A stretch of 64,000 nucleotides of DNA from Natrinema zhouii (GTDB lineage Archaea; Halobacteriota; Halobacteria; Halobacteriales; Natrialbaceae): NCBI RefSeq assembly GCF_013456555.2, contig NZ_CP059154.1, forward strand, positions 744,001 to 808,000, in the 5' to 3' direction. Below are positions 25,359 through 33,478 of the stretch, piece after piece. The stretch's first letter is position 1; the number at the start of each line of letters is the position of its first letter. The notes under the pieces are model-generated. The model was given only the letters and a program-made list of their open reading frames with translations. It was not told the DNA's origin and made no database searches. A program made the translations under genes and the position numbers.

Positions 25359-26153
25359 TCAATCGTCGTTCTGTTGGCGACTCCCATCTACTCTGTCTTC
25401 GAGTAGTTCCGGCATCCACGCGGCAAAGCCATGGTCACGTCCGTGGCTCCACATTGCAGTTTCTTCTTCAACACCTGGAAGTTCACGGTCCGCAACACCG
25501 CTCACAAGGATTGCCTGCTTGTCCACCAGTACCAACTGGCCCGGCCACTTCTCTACGACCTTCCGCGACTCTTGCAAACTCTCCGTCACCACGACGGTCG
25601 CATCTTGAATCGCCTGCTGAACACGGGTTTGCACGTCGCTAGACGCTACTTCTACGATAACTGCGACACCACGGTCACTGGCCGCCGCCAATCGGTCAAG
25701 AGCGGCCTGATCGAGCATCGTCTCATCGGCGACGATGAAATGAACGTGGTCGTCTGCGTTGTCGATAAGTTCAACGAGCCGGTCGGTCACGTGCTCGGCG
25801 TTCGCGATCGCCCAGACTCCCTTATCCTCCTGAGTCGTGGCCGACTCAACTTGGTCTAAGGCCGCATCTGCGGCCGCAATGCTGTCGTTGTAGTCCCGGC
25901 GCAGCGTCTCAAATGCTTCCTCTTTCGAAATCGCTCGAAACTCCCGCGGATCAGATTGCTGTATATCCACGAGTCCACGCCGATGGAGTCGATCGACTGT
26001 ATCATAGACCCTCGATCGAGGGACATCGGAAACCTGACTGATGTCCTTCGCAGTTCCCTGTGCAATGCGGGTGAGCGCCACGAAACACCTCGCTTCGTAC
26101 TCGGTTACGCCTAACTCCTCCAGCGCCGTGACAGCAGCTTCTTCGTTGGACAT
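25359..26153 (-). CDS. TrmB-family transcriptional regulator
   Basis: 264 residues. The N-terminal winged helix (ALEELGVTEYEARCFVALTR, GTAKDISQVSDVPRSRVYDT, VDRLHRRGLVDIQ) is followed by a helical linker and a phospholipase-D-like effector domain (~120-255: DDHVHFIVADETMLDQAALD, DRGVAVIVEVAS, RKVVEKWPGQLVLVDKQ, HGRDHGFAAWMPELLED). TrmB-like proteins respond to sugars or other metabolites. It lacks the typical C-terminal sugar-binding core of TrmB proper, so the ligand is open. A broken homologue lies on the other strand at 20548-20992. Confidence 0.88.
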   Translation of the reverse strand: MSNEEAAVTALEELGVTEYEARCFVALTRIAQGTAKDISQVSDVPRSRVYDTVDRLHRRGLVDIQQSDPREFRAISKEEAFETLRRDYNDSIAAADAALDQVESATTQEDKGVWAIANAEHVTDRLVELIDNADDHVHFIVADETMLDQAALDRLAAASDRGVAVIVEVASSDVQTRVQQAIQDATVVVTESLQESRKVVEKWPGQLVLVDKQAILVSGVADRELPGVEEETAMWSHGRDHGFAAWMPELLEDRVDGSRQQNDD

Positions 26154-26204
26154 GATCCACCAAGGGCCTTTAGACGGTTAATACACTGGAAAACTCGTCA
26201 TCAG

Positions 26205-26531
26205 TCACTCGCCGATCCGATACGTGGACTGGCGAGCGTCCTCGAGACAGACACGGCTGGTCACGATCCCCCCGTCCTCGAGTTTCCCGAGCGCGTAGCG
26301 GACGGTCCGAGGACAGAGTCGGGATTCGGCGGCGATCCGCTCCTGGGTCATCGGTCCTTCGTACTCGAGGACCTTGTAGACGAGTTTCGCACTAGGCGGG
26401 AGGTCGGCGAGCGTGCGATCGGCCGCTGGCTCCTCGTTCTCGTCGCCCTCGATGGTTTCGGCAGTTTCGGCCGATCGGTCGTCGGCTTCGGTGGCCCCGT
26501 CGGCCTCCTGCTCCGAGTCGGTTGCACTCAT
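26205..26531 (-). CDS. MarR-like winged-helix protein with acidic N-terminus
   Basis: 108 residues. An Asp/Glu-rich disordered leader (1-40) is followed by a compact winged helix: LPPSAKLVYKVLEYEGPMTQ, ERIAAESRLCPRTVRYALGK, LEDGGIVTSRVCLEDARQST. Similar proteins are abundant in haloarchaea and are annotated as MarR/ArsR-like regulators. It is divergent from glmM across a 420-base spacer containing an inverted repeat. Confidence 0.8.
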   Translation of the reverse strand: MSATDSEQEADGATEADDRSAETAETIEGDENEEPAADRTLADLPPSAKLVYKVLEYEGPMTQERIAAESRLCPRTVRYALGKLEDGGIVTSRVCLEDARQSTYRIGE

Positions 26532-26952
26532 GTGTCTCGATCGAGAGGGTCGCCACGCGACAGTTCAAAAGACCGTCCACCGGGGCCGGTCCGATCGGGA
26601 CGGGGTGTGGCGGGCAGTCGGGTGAGCCGTGGGGTAGCCAGCCGAATACCAGGCGCGGCAGTCGGTTGGCTACCACGTCCGTCGATCAGCCGACTGCATC
26701 GGCGGGATGCGGGTTGTCTCATTCTCACTCGAGCCTACCGGCGTCGCTCACATATACGGCACTGACAGTTCAAAATTACAGGGAGGAACTAACGACCGTG
26801 CAGTTGCGCTCGTCCCCCACTCGTGTAGTCCCGCGACGACTGCCGGGGCCGCTTACGGTGACGGCAGGGCCACCGCGGAACCGACATCGGAGAGCGGCAT
26901 GGACGGGAGTAACCCGTGCATAGTAAGGCAGTCGCCCGCCTCAGAGGGCAGT
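26532..26952. other. Divergent spacer between the wHTH gene and glmM
   Basis: 420 bases without a gene. It holds the hairpin at 26633-26674 and a 12-base direct repeat GACAGTTCAAAA at about 26569 and 26766. An open frame extends glmM upstream to 26707 but is not protein-like. Control elements for either divergent gene are likely here. Confidence 0.45.
26633..26674. repeat. Inverted repeat (13-base arms, 16-base loop)
   Basis: Arms GGTAGCCAGCCGA and TCGGTTGGCTACC pair over 13 bases with one G-U. Placed in the divergent promoter region upstream of glmM; it could be an operator or an RNA hairpin. Confidence 0.7.
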
Positions 26953-28278
26953 ATGTTTGGAACCAGCGGCATTCGCGGGCGGGTGGGCGACGAGGTGACG
27001 GCAGCGGTGGCGCTTTCGGTCGGCCGCGCAATCGCCTCGGAGGGATACGAGCGAGTCCTCGTCGGTCGCGACGTTCGAGAGAGTGGCTCGATGCTCGTCG
27101 AGGCGGTCAACGCGGGGCTGCGCGAGTGCGGCGCCGACGTCGTCACGGTCGGCGTCGAAGCGACCCCGACGATTGCCCGGGCTGTCGAGGGCCTCGAGGC
27201 CGACGCCGGGGTCGTGGTAACGGCCTCGCACAACCCGGAAACTGACAATGGGTTTAAGCTCTGGAACCCGTCAGGGAAGGCCTTCGGCCCCGACCAGCGC
27301 GCGGCCATCGAACGGCGGGTCCGCGAGGACGACTACGAACTCGCCGCGTGGGACGGCGTCGGCGATCGATACCATCGCGAGGGCGTTCGTGACCACCACG
27401 CCCACGCGCTTCGGGCGGCAGTCGACCTCGAGCGTGCGCCGAGCATCGTCGTCGATATCGGGAACGGTGCCGGCGGCGTAACGGCGGCGGTACTCGACGG
27501 GCTGGGCTGCCAGGTCCGGACCCTCAACGGACAGGAGGACGGCTCCTTCCCCGGGCGACCGAGTGAGCCGACAGCAGAAACCCTCGAGACGCTATCGACG
27601 CTCGTCGCGGAAACGGACGCCGAGCTGGGAGTCGCTCACGACGGCGACGCTGATCGGATGGTGGCCATCGACGAGACGGGGACCTTCGTCCCGAAGGACG
27701 CGTTGTTGGCCCTGTTTGCTCGAGAGGCGGCGGGCTCGGGCGACCGGGTTGCCGCCCCCGTCGACACGAGTCTCGCCGTCGACGACGCGCTGGCCGATGT
27801 CGGTGCGTCGCTAACCCGGACGCAGGTCGGTGACGTGTACGTTGCAGAACGGACGACGGAAGCCGATGTGGTCTTCGGTGGCGAGCCGAGCGGTGCGTGG
27901 ATCTGGCCCGAGGAAACGCTGTGTCCGGATGGCCCGCTCGCGGCATGCAAACTGGTGGAACTGGTCGCCGAGCTGGGGGCGCTTTCCGAACTGGTCGCCG
28001 GAATCGAGGGCTACCCGATCCGGCGAACGTCGATCGAGGTGGAAGCGAAGGCGGCGGTGATGGCCGACGTCAGCGAGGCGGTGAGCGAGCGATACGACGA
28101 GATCGATACGCTCGACGGCGTTCGAGTCGAGACCGCAGACGGCTGGTTCCTGCTTCGCGCCAGTGGGACACAGCCGTTGATCCGTGTCACGGCGGAAGCG
28201 CGGTCGGCAGCCGATGCCGAGGCGCTGTTCGAGGATGCGCAGGCGGTAGTCACCGAGGCCGTCTCGACGAGTGGGTGA
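26953..28278 (+). CDS. glmM: Phosphoglucosamine mutase-like phosphohexomutase
   Basis: 441 residues from MFGTSGIRGRVGDEVTAAVA. The phosphoserine loop VVTASHNPETDNGFK, metal loop AHDGDADRMVA, sugar-binding GGEPSGAWI and C-terminal phosphate-binding RASGTQPLIRVTAEA are all present, so the enzyme looks intact. Family role: interconversion of glucosamine-6-phosphate and glucosamine-1-phosphate (or other hexose phosphates) in UDP-GlcNAc synthesis. Two glmS paralogues and a GlmU-like gene in the same window support the amino-sugar role, though they are not adjacent. Phosphomannomutase activity cannot be excluded. Confidence 0.88.
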   Translation: MFGTSGIRGRVGDEVTAAVALSVGRAIASEGYERVLVGRDVRESGSMLVEAVNAGLRECGADVVTVGVEATPTIARAVEGLEADAGVVVTASHNPETDNGFKLWNPSGKAFGPDQRAAIERRVREDDYELAAWDGVGDRYHREGVRDHHAHALRAAVDLERAPSIVVDIGNGAGGVTAAVLDGLGCQVRTLNGQEDGSFPGRPSEPTAETLETLSTLVAETDAELGVAHDGDADRMVAIDETGTFVPKDALLALFAREAAGSGDRVAAPVDTSLAVDDALADVGASLTRTQVGDVYVAERTTEADVVFGGEPSGAWIWPEETLCPDGPLAACKLVELVAELGALSELVAGIEGYPIRRTSIEVEAKAAVMADVSEAVSERYDEIDTLDGVRVETADGWFLLRASGTQPLIRVTAEARSAADAEALFEDAQAVVTEAVSTSG

Positions 28279-28364
28279 CGGCGTCGGACAACTGATCGAG
28301 TCGATCCGCCTGCGGACAGTCCACGCGGATCGACGGCTCGAGACGGACGGCAGTTACGACCGGG

Positions 28365-28571
28365 TTATCTGGCTTCTTCCGGGATAAAATCGGAAGTCTT
28401 CATCTCGCGGTACGTCGCACAGTCGGGGCAGGCGTGGACGACGTCGCGATTATCGCCGAAGACGCGAGAAAACTGTCGGGTTACCTGGTTGCCACAGTTG
28501 ACACATCGGGGGGCGGTCGTTTGCTGGCCGGACGTCATTGGCGTCCAGTTTGCGGATGGGTCCGTCGACAT
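28365..28571 (-). CDS. DUF7563-like zinc-ribbon microprotein
   Basis: 68 residues from ATG 28571 (a TTG two codons upstream is in frame); a start at the internal MTSGQQTTAP is also possible. CVNCG and CPDC flank QVTRQFSRVFGDNRDVVHA, the usual pattern of the small haloarchaeal zinc-ribbon family with a conserved RVFGDN core. Convergent with glmM. Molecular role unknown. Confidence 0.78.
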   Translation of the reverse strand: MSTDPSANWTPMTSGQQTTAPRCVNCGNQVTRQFSRVFGDNRDVVHACPDCATYREMKTSDFIPEEAR

Positions 28572-28959
28572 CAACAACCTGTAACCACAGAACGGTATTT
28601 ACTATAGACCGCATAATGGGCGCAACAACCGGCTGTTCGAGCCGTGGGAGAGTACTAGCACTCGAACAACACTATTCGGATATCGAACGTATCAGGCCCA
28701 CATTCGTGAGAAATACGATATTACCGGATCGAAATACAATGTTTCACCCCGGTTTACTCGCTCAGCGGTCGTCCTCCTCGAGAGTGGAACCGGATCGGGA
28801 TATCGGTCACTCGAGTCCCGTTCAATCCGAATCTTTATAGCAAAAATTGAAAGCTCGGATATATAGTAAGAAATCTGACCGATGAGTCGGCCTGCCGCTC
28901 GAGTCAGTCGGCGTGACATCTTTGTTACATTTATTCACGGTTATCTTGTGCTTCCTGCA

Positions 28960-29002
28960 CCCCGTTCGCTTGGTGGAAGAGTACCTTCCATGGCGAACGG
29001 GG
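28960..29002. repeat. Long two-level stem-loop
   Basis: Outer arms CCCCGTTCGC (28960-28969) and GCGAACGGGG (28993-29002) pair perfectly. Inside, TGGAAG (28974-28979) pairs with CTTCCA (28985-28990) around the loop AGTAC. The structure is far from any gene end, so it is not a simple terminator. Confidence 0.8.
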
Positions 29003-29202
29003 AGCCTCGATACTGACTCAGTAGGGTAGTAGCGACGAGATGTCGTCTCTCCGTCGCGATCGAGCGCGGTCAATTACGCCGGTCACCCAGATCTATCAGG
29101 TGCACCCTTTATACAGTGTCGAACTCCTAGACTACTTGGAGGGTATGGGTTGATACCCACGAAATCGGTGACGTTGTCATCGTGACTCGATCGCCACAAT
29201 GA

Positions 29203-29300
29203 CCCTCCACGTTCGATTCCGATATCGTTCGAGTACGGGTCGTCACCACCGATGCCGTGTGGATTCGAGACTACGGGGGTGGTTTCGCGTCCTGCGGCCT
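29203..29300 (+). pseudogene. Possible agmatine-deiminase-family relic
   Basis: The frame reads DSDIVRVRVVTTDAVWIRDY then GGGFASCGLE. VTTDAVWIRDYG resembles the TxDxWxRDxG signature of agmatine deiminase/peptidyl-arginine deiminase proteins. There is no start codon, an in-frame stop lies just before it, and the rest of the domain is absent. Short match, so low confidence. Confidence 0.3.
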
Positions 29301-29574
29301 CGAGACCCGGCTCCGATCGATCGGAGTCGACTGTGTACTGTTCTTGGCCGAGCGGGAGCGCTCTCTCGAAACGGACGCTCGAGTGCGACGGATCGACGTG
29401 CGACTGCGACTGATCACCGTTCGAATGATACAGATCGATACACGAGGGTAGCGATTCGACTGGACTGTATGTTTGTTCTCGAAGTATACGAGGTGGAGAA
29501 GAACGTATCGCACCAACGGCGTCAGTTGCGTGTGAGTCGGAGTCCGGACACGCGTGAGTGTCGGGTGTGAACGG

Positions 29575-31386
29575 TTACTCGACGGTAACGCTCTTGGCGA
29601 GGTTTCGCGGTTTGTCGATCGGTCGACCGAGGAGGTCGGCGGCGTAGTAGGAGACGAGCTGCAGCTGGACGTTCGCGACCAGCCCCGCCAGGTCGGAATC
29701 GGTGTCGGGAATCGTCAGGTGTTCGTCCGCCACCTCGACGGCGGGATGGCCGTCGGGGCAGACCGCGACGACGGGTGCACCGCGGGTCTGTGCTTCCTCG
29801 GCGTTTTTCAGCGTCTTCTCGTCTTCCTGGCCGGTAAAGATCGCGAACACCGGCGTCTCGGGCGTCACCAGCGCCAGCGGGCCGTGTTTCAGCTCGCCGG
29901 AGGCGAAGCCCTCGGCGTGCTCGTAGGTAATCTCCTTGAACTTCAGGGCCCCCTCGAGCGCCACGGGGAAGCCGAGCCCGCGGCCGATGAAGAAGTACGA
30001 CCGGCTCTCGCTGTACTGTTCGGCGATCGACGCCGCGTTCGAGTACTCGAGCAGTTGGTCGATCGTACTCGGCATCGACTCGAGTTCCGGGAGGAGGGTC
30101 TCGAGATCGGCCGGCGGTTCGCCCTGCACGTCATCGGCGATACGCTGGCCCAGCAACGTGAGCATGACCGCCTGCGAGGAGAACGTCTTCGTCGCGGCGA
30201 CGCCAATCTCCGGGCCGGCGCGGATGAAGAGCGTGTCGTCGGCCGCCCGCGCGGCCGTCGAACCGACGACGTTGGTTACGGTGAGCGTTCGCGCGCCTTC
30301 GGCCGCGGCCTGCTTGAGCGCGCTCAGGGTGTCGGCCGTCTCGCCGCTCTGGGTGACCGCGATGACGAGCGTGTTCTCGTCGACCGGCGGCGCGGAGACG
30401 CTGTACTCGTTGGCCAGTAACGCGGTCGAGTGGACCCCGGCCTGATTCAGCGCGAGCGACCCGTACAGCGCGGCGTGGTAGGAGGTCCCGCAGGCGACGA
30501 ACTGGACGCTGTCGACGTCGTCGAACGTTCCCGGTTCGAAATCGGAGAGCGCGATCCGACCGTTCACGGGGTCGATCCGGCCCTCGATCGCCTGGGCCAG
30601 CGACGTCGGCTGTTCGTTGATCTCCTTGAGCATGAAGTGATCGTACTCGCCCTTGCCGGCCTGTTCGGGATCCCATTCGACCGTCTCGGACGTGCGCACG
30701 ATCGGGTTCCCCTCAAGGTCGGTGAACTCGACGCCGTCCTCGTCGACGACGACGACGTCGCCGTCCTCGAGGTAGACCACGCTATCGGTGTACTCGAGGA
30801 ACGCCGGGACGTCACTCGCGAGGAAGTACTCGCCGTCTTCCATACCCACGACGAGCGGCGAGCCCTGTCGGGCCGCGTAGAGGACGTGCTCGCCGGTGAC
30901 CATCGCGGTCACGGCGTAGCTCCCCTCGAGTTCGTCGATCGCCCGCCGGAACGCCGTCTCGCTGTCGAAGCCGGCGTCGAGGTAGTACTGGATGAGATGG
31001 GGGATGACTTCGGTGTCGGTGTCGCTCGTGAACTCGTAGCCGCTCGCTGCCAATCGCTCTCTGAGTTCGACGTAGTTCTCGATGATCCCGTTGTGGACGA
31101 CCGCGACGTCCTCGCTCTCGTCCGTGTGGGGGTGGGCGTTCGCGTCGGTCGGCGGTCCGTGCGTACTCCACCGGGTGTGTCCGATTCCGACCTCACCCTT
31201 GAGGGGTTCGCCGATCGATTCCTTCAACTCCTCGACCTTCCCGGAGCGTTTCTGGACGTTGATGCCGGAGCCGTTCTGGACGGCGACGCCGGCCGAGTCG
31301 TAGCCCCGATACTCGAGGTTCTCCAGTCCGGTCAGGAGCGGCTCGAGGGCGTTGCCGTCCCCGACGCGACCGATGATCCCACACAT
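29575..31386 (-). CDS. glmS: Glutamine-fructose-6-phosphate aminotransferase (isomerizing), copy 1
   Basis: 603 residues. The N-terminal Cys of MCGIIGRVGDGNALEPLL is the Ntn glutaminase nucleophile, with HTRWSTHGPPTDANAHPH and HNGIIENYVELRERL following. Two SIS domains (~290-420 and ~460-590) carry FVACGTSYHAALYG, VTQSGETADTLSALKQAAAE, EIGVAATKTFSSQ and the C-terminal DKPRNLAKSVTVE. Produces glucosamine-6-phosphate for UDP-GlcNAc and surface glycans. A paralogue lies at 60913-62715. Both neighbours are long gene-free spacers, so it appears monocistronic. Confidence 0.96.
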   Translation of the reverse strand: MCGIIGRVGDGNALEPLLTGLENLEYRGYDSAGVAVQNGSGINVQKRSGKVEELKESIGEPLKGEVGIGHTRWSTHGPPTDANAHPHTDESEDVAVVHNGIIENYVELRERLAASGYEFTSDTDTEVIPHLIQYYLDAGFDSETAFRRAIDELEGSYAVTAMVTGEHVLYAARQGSPLVVGMEDGEYFLASDVPAFLEYTDSVVYLEDGDVVVVDEDGVEFTDLEGNPIVRTSETVEWDPEQAGKGEYDHFMLKEINEQPTSLAQAIEGRIDPVNGRIALSDFEPGTFDDVDSVQFVACGTSYHAALYGSLALNQAGVHSTALLANEYSVSAPPVDENTLVIAVTQSGETADTLSALKQAAAEGARTLTVTNVVGSTAARAADDTLFIRAGPEIGVAATKTFSSQAVMLTLLGQRIADDVQGEPPADLETLLPELESMPSTIDQLLEYSNAASIAEQYSESRSYFFIGRGLGFPVALEGALKFKEITYEHAEGFASGELKHGPLALVTPETPVFAIFTGQEDEKTLKNAEEAQTRGAPVVAVCPDGHPAVEVADEHLTIPDTDSDLAGLVANVQLQLVSYYAADLLGRPIDKPRNLAKSVTVE

Positions 31387-32004
31387 CCGCTATTCACCAC
31401 CCGTCGGGTGAATTGGACTGCTCGTGTGGCCCGGACACGAGGTCAGTTTTTGTCGACGATGCATCGGTCTCTCTGCCCCCGAACACGGCCGTAGAAGTAT
31501 CGTGGAGGACTGCTGACTTGCAGCAACTGATCGAGACGACGAACGGTACGCTGCCATGAGAGGAATTCAAACCTCCTGAACCCATTACTATAGACGGACT
31601 ACTGAACCCCGTAGAGAGAGGGTACTCCGGCGGTGACTGCGAACTGCGGCGAACGCCGGTCCCGCAGTTGGACGGAATCGAGATCTGATATCGAATACAA
31701 ACTGTCGGTTTACGGGGTTCTCTCACCGAAAAACGTGCGACCTATTACAGCGGCTTGAAAAGTACGCCTGACGTACAGGGAATCATCGCTCGAGTATGGG
31801 GCGTCGAATGAGCAGTAGCGGTGACCCAACTGGAGTAGGACCGGGAAACAGTCGGCTGGGGTTCCCAACGCTTCACACAGCACCGCTCGGTCGTCAAAAT
31901 AGTGCGTGACGCGACCGTTGATCCAGCCAGTTCGTTCGTGGAGCGCCAACCGGGACGGCCGATGGAACCGTCACACCTTTTGTGGTGGGCCGGATGGTAT
32001 GCGT
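31387..32004. other. Gene-free stretch upstream of glmS
   Basis: About 620 bases, divergent between glmS and the DUF5786 gene. Open frames up to 110 codons exist on the minus strand but have Ser/Thr/Arg-rich shadow composition. A minus-strand frame at 31710-31949 (ALGTPADCFPVLLQLGHRYC) is the most protein-like but I cannot assign it. The glmS promoter should lie near 31400. Confidence 0.4.
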
Positions 32005-32199
32005 ATGGGTTTTGGTAGCTACGATGAATCCGAACAACAGGAGCAGACCACGGACGACGAGGACGTAGAAGCCGTCAACGTCCATGAACACGAACACAAG
32101 GGCGAGATGTCGTTCGAGTCCGATGTCTCGACGGACGAACTCGTCTCCCAGCTGGGTTCGATGAAGGCGGACGAGTCCGACGACGAATCCGACGAGTAA
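32005..32199 (+). CDS. DUF5786-family acidic small protein
   Basis: 64 residues from MGFGSYDESEQQEQTTDDED, with a His-rich VNVHEHEHKGEMSFE middle and an acidic DESDDESDE end. The MGFGSYDES start is characteristic of a small haloarchaeal family. The upstream open extension is not protein-like. Function unknown. Confidence 0.8.
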   Translation: MGFGSYDESEQQEQTTDDEDVEAVNVHEHEHKGEMSFESDVSTDELVSQLGSMKADESDDESDE

Positions 32200-32467
32200 C
32201 CGCCCGAACGTAGCGGGGTCGAGACGAGTCTGGCCGTACTCAATCGACACTACCCGCTCGCGCGTCGTCGACCACTATCGGTCCGGTCACTGATTCGATT
32301 TTTCTCACAACTATCGCGCTCTAGTAGTCACTGAAACGATTCACACGCTGATCGCACCGCTATCATGGGATCAGGCGTGCATTGACTTTCAGTGACGACT
32401 ATAGCCATCGGATTGGTCGAACAGGGGATACGCGACGGCTTGCCGCCGGGAGACCCGGATCCGTCGT

Positions 32468-33241
32468 TCAGGAGAGCGTTGCGGAACAGAGTTCGCCGAT
32501 CGCCCGTCGCAGCCGCTGGGAGACGGCCGACTTCGAGACGTCGAGTCGATCCGCGAGTTCGTCCTGGGAGATGCCACGCGGGACATCGAAGTAACCTTCT
32601 TCGTAGGCGACGGTAAGCAATTTCTGTTGTTTCGGCGTCAGCGCAACGACACCCTCGTCCCCGTCGTCGGAGACGCGCAGATGATCGACGGTGACTGAGA
32701 TTCCGCGGTCGCGACAGTAGTCGTTGAACGCGACGAGTCGATCTCGATCGGCGAACCGAAGCTGGACCTGCCAGCCGTCTCGAGAACTCGAGAGTTCGAG
32801 CAGGCGGCCACCGACGCCGGTGATCGCGGCGGTGAACGTTGTCGCACGGTCGGTACGCGTGACACGGTAGACTCGTCTGTCGGGGTAGCGGTCGACGAGA
32901 ACGGGATCGGTGATAGTCGGATCCGTCTCGAGGCCGGTTTCGAAATCGTCGAACGCGGTACCGTAGACGGTGACGAACACGAGCGTCCGACCCGGCTCGA
33001 CGCTGGTCCAGTAGTCGGGTTCGACAGTGACGGCCGGCGCGTGTCGAATCGTCGGTCGCAAGAACAGGTTCGGGTGGTCGAGTCGAAGCTGGGCGACGAT
33101 CCCGCCGTCGGCCTCCGATCGAACGCTCGATCGGCCCTCGTTCGCGTCGGCGACCGATTCGAGACTCTCGTCGGTGTCAGTGACTCCCTCGATGCCCTCC
33201 TCGGCGTCAGCGATATCGATGCTCACGAGTTCATCCGCCAT
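32468..33241 (-). CDS. Bacterio-opsin-activator-like HTH-10 regulator
   Basis: 257 residues. After an acidic leader (~1-45) comes the Bat-like sensor half (IVAQLRLDHPNLFLRPTIRH, VFVTVYGTAFDDF, GWQVQLRFADRDRLVAFNDY) and a C-terminal HTH-10 domain (LTPKQQKLLTVAYEEGYFDV, PRGISQDELADRLDVSKSAV, SQRLRRAIGELCSATL). It precedes, in the same direction, the end of the very large PAS/GAF/HTH-10 gene, separated by 237 bases. Likely a transcription activator; regulon unknown. Confidence 0.88.
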   Translation of the reverse strand: MADELVSIDIADAEEGIEGVTDTDESLESVADANEGRSSVRSEADGGIVAQLRLDHPNLFLRPTIRHAPAVTVEPDYWTSVEPGRTLVFVTVYGTAFDDFETGLETDPTITDPVLVDRYPDRRVYRVTRTDRATTFTAAITGVGGRLLELSSSRDGWQVQLRFADRDRLVAFNDYCRDRGISVTVDHLRVSDDGDEGVVALTPKQQKLLTVAYEEGYFDVPRGISQDELADRLDVSKSAVSQRLRRAIGELCSATLS

Positions 33242-33478
33242 CCGGAGAGATGACCGTCGTAATTACGTCTTACCTCGAAGGCACTCATTGAATACTGCAT
33301 TAGATGCCGGCGGCATGATCGTGGCCGCTATATACGGAAACGGGGATGGGTCGTCACTCAATCTATATTCATCTGTATGCTGGGTGATCAGTTCCGATGG
33401 GACGGGAAATATAGTATTACTGAGTCGGACGGGTCGACGTAAGAACGAAATACCGGTGACGAGACCGGGCAATACGAC

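Larger units (their letters stand above)
28572..29574. other. Kilobase gene-free stretch with a long hairpin and a possible relic
   Basis: No intact gene was recognised over about 1 kb. The middle contains the 43-base stem-loop at 28960-29002. The left third is A+T-rich. On the plus strand, 29203-29300 encodes a fragment that looks like the start of an agmatine-deiminase-type domain. TTACTATAGAC near 28604 recurs near 31588. Confidence 0.45.

Noticed and set aside
29199..29570. 123-codon plus-strand ORF
   Set aside because: Arg/Ser-rich; the deiminase-like match lies in another frame.
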